DNA of 64,000 nucleotides from Streptomyces sp. NBC_00557 (GTDB lineage Bacteria > Actinomycetota > Actinomycetes > Streptomycetales > Streptomycetaceae), in assembly GCF_036345995.1 (NCBI RefSeq), contig NZ_CP107796.1:7812001-7876000 (forward strand), given 5' to 3'. Shown here piece by piece: positions 42,259 to 51,493 of the stretch. The notes under the pieces are model-generated. The model saw only the letters and a list, made by a program, of their open reading frames with translations, searched no databases and was not told the DNA's origin. Made by a program: the position numbers and the translations under genes. Numbering within the stretch: position 1 is the stretch's first letter; each line of letters begins with the position of its first letter.

Positions 42259-42720
42259 ATGGCCACTGGAGTGGATCTGGCCGTGCTGGTCGGGCTGCAG
42301 GCTTCCGGGAAGTCCACCTTCTACGAGCGGTGTCTGTCCGACCGGTACGCGCTGGTCAGCAAGGACCTGTTCCCGCGGGGCGCCAGGAACAGGCAGCAGC
42401 GGCAGATGCGGCTCGTCGCCGAGCACCTCGCGGTCGGCAGGCCGGTGGCGGTGGACAACACCAATCCGTCGCCGGCGGAGTGGGGCCCGCTGGTGGAGGC
42501 GGCCCACGCCCACGGGGCGACGGCGACCGCGTACTGGTTCCCGCCGGACGTGACCGGCTCGCTGCGCCGCAACGCGGCCCGCGAGGGCCGGGAGCGCGTC
42601 CCGGACGTCGGCGTCCTGGCCACGCTGAAGCGCCTGCGCGAGCCGACGGCGGCGGACGGATTCGACGCGGTGCGCGAGGTGCGGTTCGACGGCCGCGGGG
42701 GCTTCGAGGTGCGCCGCTGA
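42259..42720 (+). CDS. P-loop kinase/ATPase, polynucleotide kinase-like
   Basis: 153 aa. Walker A in VGLQASGKST, then DLFPRGARNRQQRQM and the Walker B-like VAVDNTNPSPAEW. This DNTN pattern is typical of T4 PNK-like 5' kinases and related small-molecule kinases. ATG at 42259 preferred over GTG at 42250. Substrate unknown (RNA end, nucleoside or antibiotic). Confidence 0.85.
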   Translation: MATGVDLAVLVGLQASGKSTFYERCLSDRYALVSKDLFPRGARNRQQRQMRLVAEHLAVGRPVAVDNTNPSPAEWGPLVEAAHAHGATATAYWFPPDVTGSLRRNAAREGRERVPDVGVLATLKRLREPTAADGFDAVREVRFDGRGGFEVRR

Positions 42721-42868
42721 TGCACGAGGAGGCTTGTTGCTGGTGCGCGGCTGGTGCACGAGGGGGCTTCGTCCGGGCGCGCGGGCGGGACACGGGCGGG
42801 GACACCGCCGGGATGTGTGCCGAGCGCGGTGTGCCGGGGTACGCGGGAGCTGTTCAGGGAGCACGGAC

Positions 42869-43471
42869 ATGGCACATGGCACCGACATCACCACCACCCT
42901 GACCCGGCCGCGGCGCGAGACGGAACGGATCCTCACGGAGACCCTGCGGCTCCCGACCGGCGACCCGGGACGCAGGACCTGCCTGAAGCGCGCAGCCGTC
43001 GCCCTGGCCTGCGACATGGCCGTGGCCGACCGCCGGCTGCACAGCACCGTGCGCCGGTATGTGCCCGGCGGCGACCTGCTCGTACGGCAGCAGGCGACGG
43101 ACCTGGTCCGCGCCGAGGAGACGATGAAGGACCTCGAGTACACCGACACCGGCAGCGGCCCGTTCGAACCACTCGTCCGGCACCTCATCATCACGGTCCA
43201 CCGGCACGGCGAGCAGTTCGAGAGCGCCGTCCTGCCAGGGCTGCGCTCGGCGGCGCCGCCCGAGGCACTGGCCCGGCTCGCGGACGCGGTGCACGAGGTC
43301 GAGGCGGAGGCCGCCGCGCTGCGCGACGAGGTCGAGCACTCACCCCGCCCGGACGTCATCGACCGGCTGCAGGCCGCTCTCGCCCCGGAGGGCGCCCGCA
43401 CGTCGGCGTTCCGGCAGGCCGAGCAGCTCGACCGGTTCCTCACCGGCGAGGAGGAACAGACGGACCTGTGA
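42869..43471 (+). CDS. Hemerythrin-like helical protein
   Basis: 200 aa, four main helices with a His/Glu pattern (DRRLHSTVRRY, VRHLIITVHRHGEQFESAVLP, AVHEVEAEA) like HHE cation-binding proteins that carry a di-iron site. The His set is incomplete compared with classical hemerythrin, so metal binding is uncertain. ATG at 42869 has AGGGA upstream. It follows the P-loop kinase gene and precedes an unrelated minus-strand gene. Confidence 0.62.
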   Translation: MAHGTDITTTLTRPRRETERILTETLRLPTGDPGRRTCLKRAAVALACDMAVADRRLHSTVRRYVPGGDLLVRQQATDLVRAEETMKDLEYTDTGSGPFEPLVRHLIITVHRHGEQFESAVLPGLRSAAPPEALARLADAVHEVEAEAAALRDEVEHSPRPDVIDRLQAALAPEGARTSAFRQAEQLDRFLTGEEEQTDL

Positions 43472-43506
43472 GGGCGCGGCACGGGCACCGCCGGGCGCCG
43501 CGGCCC

Positions 43507-43809
43507 TCACCCGGAGCTGCCGGGAACGGCGAGCTCCCGGCCACGGTAGAAGCCCTCCCGCTCCTCCACGACGTACGGCGCCATGGCGGCACGCCGCTGT
43601 TCCTCCGGTTCGGAGGCGCGCCACGCGTCGCACGACTCCTGGGAGTCCCAGAACGACACCCCGGTGATCTCCTGGCCGTCCTCGGACCAGTAGGCGTAGG
43701 CGCGGCGCATCCCCTGCGGATGGGCGCCCGGCCGCCACGCCTTCTCGAAGTCCTCCAGGGTGCCCGGCCGAATGCGGCGAGTCGTCACCCAGACGAAGTG
43801 CTCCTCCAT
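43507..43809 (-). CDS. Antibiotic biosynthesis monooxygenase-like (ABM) domain protein
   Basis: 100-aa ferredoxin-like protein: FVWVTTRRIRPGTLEDFEKAW, then AYAYWSEDGQEITGVSFWDS and MAPYVVEEREGFYRG. These match the ABM/heme-degrading-like fold common as small stress proteins. ATG at 43809 follows GGAGGAGG. Despite the name, nothing here indicates antibiotic synthesis. Confidence 0.8.
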   Translation of the reverse strand: MEEHFVWVTTRRIRPGTLEDFEKAWRPGAHPQGMRRAYAYWSEDGQEITGVSFWDSQESCDAWRASEPEEQRRAAMAPYVVEEREGFYRGRELAVPGSSG

Positions 43810-43997
43810 CGCGGCCTCCTCCGTTACGGCGGCTCGGCTCGTCGGTGCCCCTTCGACCACCGTAGGTGCACGGCCCGGATCCCGCCGGGCGGCGACCGGG
43901 TGCACCTGTGTGCTCCCGGGTGTGGCGGAGATCCCGGTACGCCGGGACGGGGACATGATGGAGACACACACATGTGTCCCGCGAGGAGGAGTACGGC

Positions 43998-44840
43998 ATG
44001 TCCGGGTCGGGCACAGGGGGCTCCGCGGGCGTTGCGGGCGGCAAGGCCCGGTTCGACGACATCTACGACCGGCCGGATCCCCGGACGTACTTCCGGCGGC
44101 TCGCCCCGCTGGAGTACGAGATCCCGCACCACGCCCAGCCGGTCTTCCGCCGCGCCGCCGCCGAACGGGCGGCACTCGACGACGGCCACCCCGGCAGGCC
44201 GGCCGTGCTGGACGTGTGCTGCTCGTACGGCATCAACGCCGCGCTCCTCAACCACGACATCACCCTGGCCGACCTGTACGAGCGGTACGTCTCGCCCGAC
44301 CGCCAGGAGCTGTCCACGGCCCGGCTCGCCGAGCAGGACAGGGAGTTCTACGCCGCGCGGCGCCGGCCCGACGCGGTGCCGGTGTTCGGCCTGGACGTCG
44401 CCGCCCCCGCCGTGCGGTACGCACTCGAGGTGGGTCTGCTGGACGCCGCCTTCACCGACGACCTGGAACAGGGTCCGCCCGGCCCCGCGCTGAGACGCGC
44501 CCTGGCCGACGTCGGCCTCATCACGCTGACCGGCGGAGGCAGCTATGTCACCGCCCGCACCTTCACCGCGCTGCTGGACGGCGCCCGGCGACCGGTCTGG
44601 GTCAGCGCGTTCGTACTGCGCACGGTGTCGTACCAGCCGATCGTCGACGCCCTGGCCGCGCGCGGACTGCACACCACGCTCGACGCCACCCGCACGTACC
44701 CCCAGCGGCGCTTCACCGACGAACGGGAACGGGAGTACGCGATCACGGCGGTACGGGCGCTGGGCCACGACCCCGCCGGACGGGAGGACCGCGGCCGTTT
44801 CCACAGCCTGCACTACGAGTCCCGGCCCGGTACACCATGA
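43998..44840 (+). CDS. Class I SAM-dependent methyltransferase-like protein
   Basis: 280 aa. Motif I region AVLDVCCSYGINAALLNHD resembles the SAM-binding glycine-rich loop in altered form (CCSYG), preceded by RFDDIYDRPDPRTYFRRL and followed by PVFGLDVAAPAVRYA. It ends with TYPQRRFTDEREREYAI. A strong GAGGAGG eight bases before ATG 43998 decides the start against an upstream GTG. Known in actinobacteria as a stand-alone uncharacterised methyltransferase; substrate unknown. Confidence 0.72.
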   Translation: MSGSGTGGSAGVAGGKARFDDIYDRPDPRTYFRRLAPLEYEIPHHAQPVFRRAAAERAALDDGHPGRPAVLDVCCSYGINAALLNHDITLADLYERYVSPDRQELSTARLAEQDREFYAARRRPDAVPVFGLDVAAPAVRYALEVGLLDAAFTDDLEQGPPGPALRRALADVGLITLTGGGSYVTARTFTALLDGARRPVWVSAFVLRTVSYQPIVDALAARGLHTTLDATRTYPQRRFTDEREREYAITAVRALGHDPAGREDRGRFHSLHYESRPGTP

Positions 44841-44982
44841 GAACCCGAGGCGGCTCCTCCGGCGGGGAGCGTCCGCGGGCCCGGACACACCCGGCGTGCG
44901 CAGGTGGCGTGCGGGCCGGGAACTCTGAATGGACACTGGAGTCAGTCAGAGCGGCGGCTGCCGGGTACGAGACCAGGGCGCG

Positions 44983-45792
44983 ATGGCCATGAACCAGGAC
45001 ACGACACACTCACCGGACGCGGCGGACCTCGTCTCCACGCCTTCCGTGTTCGGCGCTCCCTGCTGGGTGAGTCTCGGCAGCCGCGCCCTGGAGGTGACGC
45101 AGGACTTCTACGGGGCCGTCATGGGCTGGCGGTGGCGCCCGGCCCGACTGGGCGACCGGTTCCGCACCGCGTTGGCGGGCGACGTGCCCGTCGCGGGGAT
45201 CGCGGAGGTCGCCGGCATGTGGCAGATGGCCGTGGCCTGGACGCCGTACTTCGCGGTGACGAACGCCGACCAGGCGGTGTCCCGCGTGCGCGAGCGCAGC
45301 GGGACCGTGGCGGTGGGGCCGATCTCCTTCCCGCCCGGAAGAGCGGCGCTGGTCGCGGACCGCGACGGGGCCACGTTCGGGGTCTGGCAGGGCCGGCTCG
45401 TCACCGAGTGGGAGGCATGGCGGCAGGCGGGATCCACGTTCATCACCCTGCACACCCGCGACGCCTTCGACGCCGCCATCTTCTACGGCCAGGTCCTCGA
45501 CTGGGCGTCGGGCATCCCCGGCTGCTGCGAGGTCGAGTACGCGGGCGGCGGGGTGCTGCTGCGCCATCAGGGCGACATCGTGGCCCGCATCGAGTCGGGC
45601 GCGGTGGAGGCGCCGCCCGACCCGTCGGTCCGGCCGCACTGGCAGGTCCATTTCGCCGTACCCGAGGTGGAACCGTGCGCCCGGGCGGCGGAGCACCACG
45701 GCGGCAGCGTCCTGTACGAGGGCGAGGACGAAGCCGTGCTGCGCGATCCCGACGGCGCCCAGTTCACCGTGACCTCACGCCGGCTGCGCTGA
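44983..45792 (+). CDS. VOC/glyoxalase-family protein, two modules
   Basis: 269 aa with two vicinal-oxygen-chelate halves: GAPCWVSLGSRALEVTQDFY to FGVWQGR, and GSTFITLHTRDAFDAAIFY to DPDGAQFTVTSRR. Streptomycete relatives occur as glyoxalase-like or bleomycin-resistance-like proteins with unknown substrates. ATG at 44983 or 44989; the first is used. Confidence 0.85.
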   Translation: MAMNQDTTHSPDAADLVSTPSVFGAPCWVSLGSRALEVTQDFYGAVMGWRWRPARLGDRFRTALAGDVPVAGIAEVAGMWQMAVAWTPYFAVTNADQAVSRVRERSGTVAVGPISFPPGRAALVADRDGATFGVWQGRLVTEWEAWRQAGSTFITLHTRDAFDAAIFYGQVLDWASGIPGCCEVEYAGGGVLLRHQGDIVARIESGAVEAPPDPSVRPHWQVHFAVPEVEPCARAAEHHGGSVLYEGEDEAVLRDPDGAQFTVTSRRLR

Positions 45793-45913
45793 CACCTCGC
45801 CGGCCCCGGACTGTTCGGCGTGCGGGGCGCCCGCACGGGAATGCCCGGCCGCCCCCCCCGGTGCTGACATATGAAGAGGTCACCGCCCCCAAACATGTGC
45901 GGAACTGAGAGTC

Positions 45914-47545
45914 ATGCGTACACAGGGCACTCCGCAGGTGACGGACACGGCCGTCGCGGCCGTCGACGCGCAGGGCGTCGTGACCGCGTGGAGCCGCGGC
46001 GCCCGGCTCCTCCTCGGTTACACGCCCGCAGAGGCCGTGGGGCGTCCGGCGGCGGATCTCCTCGCCGCCCGCCTGCCCGACCCGGCCAGGACGTGCGGCC
46101 TCCGGCGGCAGGCCTGGGCGGGACGGGTCGCACTCCGCGACCGCGACGGACGTCAGGTGGACGCCCATGTGCGGGCCTGCCCGCTGATGGACGCCGAACA
46201 ACACGTCCAGTGGTTCCTCCAGGCCGAGCTGCCGCAGGAGGACGACGGCGCCGACCTGGTCCTGCAACGCAGCCTGCTCCCGCACCACAGGCGGGCCCAG
46301 CTCGCCGTGGAGACGGGAACCCGGTATCTGCCGGCCGGCCTCCAGGCCGGTGTGGGCGGCGACTGGTTCGACGTCATCCCGCTCTCCGGCGCCCGGGTCG
46401 CCCTGGTCGTCGGCGACGTCGTGGGCCACGGCATCCACGCCTCGGCGGCCATGGGCCGGCTGCGCACGGCCGTCCGCACCCTCGCCGACGTGGATCTCTC
46501 CCCCGACGAGCTGCTGACCCAGCTCGACGACCTCATCCTCCAAGAGACCGAAGAGGGCATCGAGTCGGCCGGCGCGGTCGGCGCCACCTGCCTCTACGCC
46601 GTCTACGACCCGGTCTCCGGGCACTGCACCATGGCCAGCGCGGGCCATCCCGCCCCAGCGCTCGTCACCCCCGACGGCAGCGCGCGCTTCCTGAGCGTGG
46701 TGCCGGGGCCGCCGCTGGGCGTGGGCGGCCTGCCGTTCGAAGCCGCCGAGACCGGAGTGCCCGAGGACAGTCTGCTCGTGCTGTTCACCGACGGCCTGGT
46801 CGAGACCCGCCACCGGGACATCGGCTCCGGGCAGCGGGCCCTGCTGGACGTCCTGTCCCGGCCCGCGCCCTCGCTGGAGGCGACCTGCGACCGCCTCGTC
46901 GAGGCGCTGCTGCCCGGCCGGCCCGACGACGACGCCGCCCTGCTCGTCGCACGCACCCACATCATGGGCGAGTCCCATGTGGCCTCGTGGAACCTGCCGG
47001 CCGATCCGGCGGTGGTCGTCGACGCACGCCGGCAGGCCGCGGGCCAGCTCACCGCCTGGGGACTGCAGGACGCCAGCGCCACCACCGAGCTGATCGTCAG
47101 CGAGCTGGTCACCAACGCCATCCGCCACGCCCGCCCGCCGATCCAGCTGCGCCTGATCCACGACGCCGCCCTGATCTGCGAGGTCTCGGACGCCAGCAGT
47201 ACGACCCCGCACCTGCGCCGGGCCCGCGAACTGGACGAGGGCGGGCGCGGCCTGTACCTGGTGGGCCAGCTCGCCGAGCGCTGGGGCACCCGGCACACGC
47301 CCGACGGCAAGACCATCTGGGCCGAACAGCCACCGCCGCTGCACGAGCAGCTGCGGCCACCCCGTGCCCCGTCGGCGGGCGCCCGCGCCGCGGACGGCCG
47401 TACCCCGGCGCCGAAGAACAACCGGCGCACCGACCTCGCCGGCCCGGCCACCCGCCCCGCCGGGCCCGAGACCCGCACCCGGCACACCGGTTCCCTCGCG
47501 GGCACGGCACGTCCGCCGGCCCCACGCGACACCGGGGAACGCTGA
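45914..47545 (+). CDS. PAS-SpoIIE phosphatase with C-terminal HATPase (543 aa)
   Basis: Second member of the trio: PAS about 10-105 (VDAQGVVTAWSRGARLLLGY), SpoIIE/PP2C about 115-345 with GGDWFD near 148, GDVVGHG and FTDGLVE near 290, then HATPase about 350-460 with ELVTNAIRHA near 396 and DEGGRGLYLV near 440. A disordered Pro/Arg/Thr-rich tail of about 75 residues follows, absent from the other two. The GAF domain is missing. Start ATG at 45914. It precedes the M50 protease, Hsp20 and other stress genes. Confidence 0.93.
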   Translation: MRTQGTPQVTDTAVAAVDAQGVVTAWSRGARLLLGYTPAEAVGRPAADLLAARLPDPARTCGLRRQAWAGRVALRDRDGRQVDAHVRACPLMDAEQHVQWFLQAELPQEDDGADLVLQRSLLPHHRRAQLAVETGTRYLPAGLQAGVGGDWFDVIPLSGARVALVVGDVVGHGIHASAAMGRLRTAVRTLADVDLSPDELLTQLDDLILQETEEGIESAGAVGATCLYAVYDPVSGHCTMASAGHPAPALVTPDGSARFLSVVPGPPLGVGGLPFEAAETGVPEDSLLVLFTDGLVETRHRDIGSGQRALLDVLSRPAPSLEATCDRLVEALLPGRPDDDAALLVARTHIMGESHVASWNLPADPAVVVDARRQAAGQLTAWGLQDASATTELIVSELVTNAIRHARPPIQLRLIHDAALICEVSDASSTTPHLRRARELDEGGRGLYLVGQLAERWGTRHTPDGKTIWAEQPPPLHEQLRPPRAPSAGARAADGRTPAPKNNRRTDLAGPATRPAGPETRTRHTGSLAGTARPPAPRDTGER

Positions 47546-47617
47546 CCGCAGCCGCTGCCGGGCGGTCACGTAGTCACCCGCCCGCTGGGTACCCAGGGCA
47601 CGAAGGAGGTGGCGGCC

Positions 47618-48772
47618 GTGGGCGCGACCTTCACACTCGGCCGGATCGCCGGCATCCGCGTCGGCATCCACTGGAGCGTGCTGATCATCTTCGCCCTGAT
47701 CGCCTTCGGTCTGGCGCAGGGGCGCCTTCCCCGTGCCCACCCGGGCGAGCCGGGCTGGGCGTACTGGCTCACGGGACTGGCGACCGCCGTGGTGTTCCTG
47801 CTGTCCCTGCTGGCCCACGAGATCAGCCACATGCTGGTGGCCCGTCGCCACGGCGTCGGCGGTGACGAGATCACGCTGTGGCTGCTGGGCGGGGCGGCAC
47901 GCCTGCACAGCGAGGCGCCCACCCCCGTGGCGGAACTGCGCATCGCGGGAGTCGGGCCGCTGGTCAGCCTGCTGCTGGGCGGCGTGTTCGTCCTGCTCAC
48001 CTGGTGGGCCCACGCGCTGCGCGGCCCGGTGCTGCTGGTGGAGGCGCTGGGCTGGCTCGCCGGCATCAACGTCCTGCTGGCGGTGTTCAACGTGCTGCCC
48101 GCCGCGCCCCTCGACGGTGGCCGGCTGCTGCGGGCGCTGGTGTGGTGGCGCACCGGCAACCGCCTGCGGGCCACCGGGATCGCCACCGGCGCCGGACGCG
48201 TCCTGGGCTGGATCCTGGTGGCCGTCGGGCTCTACGAGGTGCTGCAGGGCGGGTTCGGGGGCGGCCTGTGGCTGATGCTGATCGGCTGGTTCATGGTGGC
48301 CATGGCGACGATGGAGGGCAGCCAGGCCGGTCTGCGCGAGCTGCTGCGCTCCGTGCCGGTCCGGCAGGCCATGACCGCGGACCCCGTGACCGTTCCGGCC
48401 GGCACGACCGTCCGGGACTTCCTCGGCGGCCCGCCGTGGCGCTACCGGCACTCCGCCTTCCCGGTCACCGACGAGACGGGCCGTCCGCTCGGGCTGGTCG
48501 GCGTGCGGAGCGCGGGACGGGTGCCGGTGGAGGACCGGGGCTCGGCCACGGTCGACACCGTGATGATCCCGGTCGGCGACATCCCGACCGCCTGCCCCGA
48601 CGATCCCCTGGTCCAGCTCCTGCCGGCCCTGGACACGAGCCCGGCGCGCCGCGCGCTGGTGCTGGCGGAGGGCCGCCTCGTGGGCATCGTCAGCAGCTCG
48701 GACGTCAGCCGCGTCCTCACCTGGCTCTCCTCGGCGGCACCACCGGGCGCGGGCCTGAGAACGGCGCCCTGA
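47618..48772 (+). CDS. M50 site-2 protease with two CBS domains, Rip3-like
   Basis: Intramembrane zinc protease, 384 aa. Helices carry HEISH (67-71) and NVLPAAPLDGGRL with the third ligand Asp166; the C-terminal half holds two CBS domains (VRQAMTADPVTVPAG and TVMIPVGDIPTACPDD). This layout matches the Rip3 type of actinobacteria, which cuts membrane-bound regulators such as anti-sigma factors. GTG at 47618 lies eight bases after AAGGAGG; a GTG inside that sequence (47609) is not used. Its target is unknown; the adjacent SpoIIE-type phosphatase and Hsp20 gene suggest a stress circuit. Confidence 0.92.
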   Translation: MGATFTLGRIAGIRVGIHWSVLIIFALIAFGLAQGRLPRAHPGEPGWAYWLTGLATAVVFLLSLLAHEISHMLVARRHGVGGDEITLWLLGGAARLHSEAPTPVAELRIAGVGPLVSLLLGGVFVLLTWWAHALRGPVLLVEALGWLAGINVLLAVFNVLPAAPLDGGRLLRALVWWRTGNRLRATGIATGAGRVLGWILVAVGLYEVLQGGFGGGLWLMLIGWFMVAMATMEGSQAGLRELLRSVPVRQAMTADPVTVPAGTTVRDFLGGPPWRYRHSAFPVTDETGRPLGLVGVRSAGRVPVEDRGSATVDTVMIPVGDIPTACPDDPLVQLLPALDTSPARRALVLAEGRLVGIVSSSDVSRVLTWLSSAAPPGAGLRTAP

Positions 48773-48836
48773 CCTGCGCCGGGTGAGAACGCGGCGCCGG
48801 CGGTCCGAAACCACTCGCACAAGGAGACGCACTGCC

Positions 48837-49349
48837 ATGGCTCTGCCTGCACGACGCCCCTCCGGCAGGCTTGCCGAGCGGCCGTTCCCCGGCTGGATGA
48901 GGGACCCGCTGGCCGAGTTCCACGCCCTGGTCAACCGCATGGGGTCGCTGCTGGAGTCCACGCTCGGCAGGGTGCCCGCCACCCCGGGCGCGCCGCCCTG
49001 GACACCCGTGGCCGCGGGCATGCCCTGGTCCCCGCCGGCCGACTTCTCCGAGACGGACGACGCCTACCTGTTCGAGATCGACCTGCCCGGTGTGCAGCGG
49101 GAGGACATCGACATCGAGCTGGGCGACCGCGAGCTGATCATCAGCGGCGAGATCAGGCAACGGGAGCAGACCGGCACCATCCACCAGGCCATGAGGCGTA
49201 CGGGCCGCTTCGAGTACCGGATGCCGCTGCCCGGCGAGGCCGACGGCGACCACATCGAGGCGACGCTCCGGGACGGCGTGCTGACCGTCAGGATTCCCAA
49301 GACCCGGACCGCCGGGAACCGCAGTGCCGGGATCACGTCCGGCGAGTGA
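48837..49349 (+). CDS. Hsp20/alpha-crystallin small heat shock protein
   Basis: 170 aa. N-terminal Pro-rich part with FPGWMRDPLAEFHALVNRM, then the alpha-crystallin domain about 70-160: DAYLFEIDLPGVQREDIDIE, RTGRFEYRMPLPGE, ATLRDGVLTVRIPKT. ATG at 48837 follows AAGGAG. It lies 64 bases after the M50 gene on the same strand and may be co-transcribed. Confidence 0.95.
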   Translation: MALPARRPSGRLAERPFPGWMRDPLAEFHALVNRMGSLLESTLGRVPATPGAPPWTPVAAGMPWSPPADFSETDDAYLFEIDLPGVQREDIDIELGDRELIISGEIRQREQTGTIHQAMRRTGRFEYRMPLPGEADGDHIEATLRDGVLTVRIPKTRTAGNRSAGITSGE

Positions 49350-49380
49350 GGCACAACCGTCCGGACCACACCCCGGTCGC

Positions 49381-50037
49381 ATGAACCACCGGCTCGGTCC
49401 CATGCATCACTGGCTGCGGCTGACGCTCCTCGGCGTCGGAGCGATGAACTCGCCGCGGTTCGCCCCGGCGGGCCTGCTGCTGCGCTGCCCGGGACACCGG
49501 GTGGCCTTCGACGGCGGCCCCGGGGCCGAACCGCCGCCCGGACGCCTGGACGCGTGGCTGGTCACCGACGAGAGCTCCGAACTGCGGTCCGCCCTGCGGC
49601 AACGGGCGGCCCTGCGCGATGTCCGCGTCCGCGCGGGCGACTTCCAGGCCGGTGAGGTCGAGGTGCGCCGCTGCCCGGTGGCCCACACCTCCCACCCGGC
49701 GTACGGCTACCTCATCCGCGCCGGGGACGTGACGGCGGTGTGGGCACCGGAGTTCTGGGAGTGCCCGGCCTGGGCCGCGGGGGCGGACCTGATGTTCGCC
49801 GAGGCCGCCGCCTGGGACCGGCCCATACGGTTCCGGGGCGGTGTGGGCGGCCACGCCGGCGTGCAGGCGGTGGGGGAGTGGGCGGCACGGCACGGAGTAC
49901 GACGCCTCGTCTACGCCCATATCGGCCGCCCCACCCTGCGGGCCATCGACGCCGGCCTGCGGCCACCGGCCGGGGAGTGGGGCGTCGAGGGCCGCACCTA
50001 CTCCCTGCGCTTCACCCCATGTCGGCTGAAGGGGTGA
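49381..50037 (+). CDS. Metallo-beta-lactamase-fold protein, degenerate
   Basis: 218 aa, of RNase Z/ComEC-like MBL architecture: LTLLGVGAMNSPRFAPAGLLL, FDGGPGAEPP, AWLVTDESSELRSAL, and late VYAHIGRPTLRAID. The usual HxHxDH zinc motif is missing (TDESSE in its place), so it may be inactive as a hydrolase. ATG at 49381 or 49402. Located among stress genes; role unknown. Confidence 0.7.
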   Translation: MNHRLGPMHHWLRLTLLGVGAMNSPRFAPAGLLLRCPGHRVAFDGGPGAEPPPGRLDAWLVTDESSELRSALRQRAALRDVRVRAGDFQAGEVEVRRCPVAHTSHPAYGYLIRAGDVTAVWAPEFWECPAWAAGADLMFAEAAAWDRPIRFRGGVGGHAGVQAVGEWAARHGVRRLVYAHIGRPTLRAIDAGLRPPAGEWGVEGRTYSLRFTPCRLKG

Positions 50038-50194
50038 TTATCCGGGCCGATCGGGTGACAGTGCGGCGTGTCGCCTTCCTTTGGGCACGGTCCGTGGAAG
50101 GCATGCGAGGTCGGGCACCGTACCGGTCGCCCGCATTCCGAGCTGGACCGGCGCGGGGCGTCGTCCGCGCACTGGTCGGAAGGAGCACTCCCTG

Positions 50195-50872
50195 ATGCAC
50201 CGGACAAGGACCTCGGCCGCGCTCACCCTGACCGCGCTCTGCGGCGTCTTGCCGGCCGCCGCGCCCGCGTTCGCCGCCGGCCCGAGCACGCAGGACACGT
50301 CGTTCGTGCGCGCCGCCCACCAGGGCAACCTCGCGGAGATCGCCGCGGGCAAGGACGCCGCGAACCACGCCACCACCGCCTGTGTGCGCCAGGTCGCCGC
50401 GAAGTTCGTCACCGACCACACCAAGCTCGACTCGGACGTCCGGGCGCTGGCGCGCAAGCTGAACGTCTCGCTGCCCAGCGGCCCGAGCGCCGCGCAGCGC
50501 CGGTCGCTCGCCGCCGTACAGCGCAAGGCGGGCACCTCCGGATACGACGCGGCGTGGCTCAAGCTGCAGTCCGCCGCGCACACCGAGACGCTGGCCATGA
50601 TCGACCGGGAGATCTCCAGGGGCTCCAGCTCCGCGGCCGTCGCCGCCGCCAAGGCCACGCGGCCCGTGGTCAAGATGCACCTGGCCATGGTGAGCGGCGG
50701 AACCTGCCACACGCCCGGCGCCTCCACGGCCGTGCATGCCGGCGTCGCCACGGGTGCCGCCGGCGGCGGCAGCACCATGAGCGTGGCGGCCCTCGGTGCG
50801 GGCGGTGGGCTGACCGCCGCCGCGGCGGCCTGGTACCTGCGCTCCAGGCGCCGGGCGACCGCGGGGCGCTGA
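50195..50872 (+). CDS. Secreted DUF4142 protein with C-terminal membrane anchor
   Basis: 225 aa: signal peptide cut near AFAAG, DUF4142 helical domain about 35-170 (DTSFVRAAHQGNLAEIAAGK, AAHTETLAMIDREIS), Gly/Ala linker, one transmembrane helix (AALGAGGGLTAAAAAWYL) and an Arg-rich tail RSRRRATAGR. No LPxTG-type sorting signal seen. ATG at 50195 follows AAGGAG. Helical bundle resembles ferritin-like cell wall proteins; function unknown. Confidence 0.88.
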   Translation: MHRTRTSAALTLTALCGVLPAAAPAFAAGPSTQDTSFVRAAHQGNLAEIAAGKDAANHATTACVRQVAAKFVTDHTKLDSDVRALARKLNVSLPSGPSAAQRRSLAAVQRKAGTSGYDAAWLKLQSAAHTETLAMIDREISRGSSSAAVAAAKATRPVVKMHLAMVSGGTCHTPGASTAVHAGVATGAAGGGSTMSVAALGAGGGLTAAAAAWYLRSRRRATAGR

Positions 50873-50938
50873 CCGCCCTCACCCGGTGATGCCGTGCGGG
50901 CGGCAGGCTGGGCGGGTGGTGCCCCGTCCGCACGGTGT

Positions 50939-51493
50939 TCACAGGGCCAGCGTGACCGCCGCGGCGGCGCCTCCCACACCGAGGGCGCAGGCGGCTTCCG
51001 CCCAGCCGCCGGTGCCCCAGGGGAGGAACCGGTCGAGCGCCAGCCGGCCGGGGCCGACCGCGGCGACGGCCAGGGCGACGACGGCGATCCCGACGCTGTA
51101 CTCCACGCCACCGTCCGTCTCCCACAGGCCGTGGGCGCCGGTGACGGTCGCCATCGCGTTGATCATCACGCCGATCAGGGCGGCGGCCGCGAGCGGCGTG
51201 AGCAGCCCGACGGCCAGGCCCAGGCCACCGAGGAACTCCGACAGCCCGCCGATCACCGCGTAGACCTTCCCCGGGCGGTAACCCAGGGACTCGAATCCCC
51301 TGCCGGTGGCCGCCAGACCCCGGCCTCCGAAGAGCCCGAAGAGCTTCTGCGAGCCGTGCCCGGCCATCAGCAGCCCGAACGTCAGCCTGAGGAGCAGCAG
51401 GCCGAAGTCGCCGGCGGTCACCCGCTCCGCAGGCGCCCGCTGTGCCGGCTGCCGCGTGAAGGTCGAAGGCCCTTCCGTGTTGCGCTTCGCCAT
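50939..51493 (-). CDS. DoxX-family membrane protein
   Basis: 184 aa, four helices: FGLLLLRLTFGLLMAGHGSQ with the DoxX motif, GFESLGYRPGKVYAVIGGL, LIGVMINAMATVTGAHG, and VEYSVGIAVVALAVAAVGPG. ATG at 51493 follows CCGGAG. The family forms membrane complexes against thiol or oxidative stress in mycobacteria and takes part in quinol oxidation in archaea. Convergent with the DUF4142 gene. Confidence 0.9.
   Translation of the reverse strand: MAKRNTEGPSTFTRQPAQRAPAERVTAGDFGLLLLRLTFGLLMAGHGSQKLFGLFGGRGLAATGRGFESLGYRPGKVYAVIGGLSEFLGGLGLAVGLLTPLAAAALIGVMINAMATVTGAHGLWETDGGVEYSVGIAVVALAVAAVGPGRLALDRFLPWGTGGWAEAACALGVGGAAAAVTLAL

Noticed and set aside
39397..44840. Secondary metabolite gene cluster (FAD enzyme, pyruvyl transferase, ABM protein, methyltransferase)
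   Set aside because: No core synthase (PKS, NRPS, terpene, RiPP) is present, the genes are on both strands with separate promoters, and unrelated proteins are mixed in.
47580..47617. SigB-type promoter before the M50 protease (GGGTAC at 47587)
   Set aside because: The -10-like GGGTAC is present but no GNNT lies 14 to 16 bases upstream, so the match is incomplete.
45764..49021. Very long open frame on the minus strand opposite the SpoIIE phosphatase, M50 protease and Hsp20 genes
   Set aside because: Its translation is low-complexity Arg/Gly/Gln-rich with no domain, and it mirrors three well-supported genes on the other strand. High GC content keeps antisense frames open.
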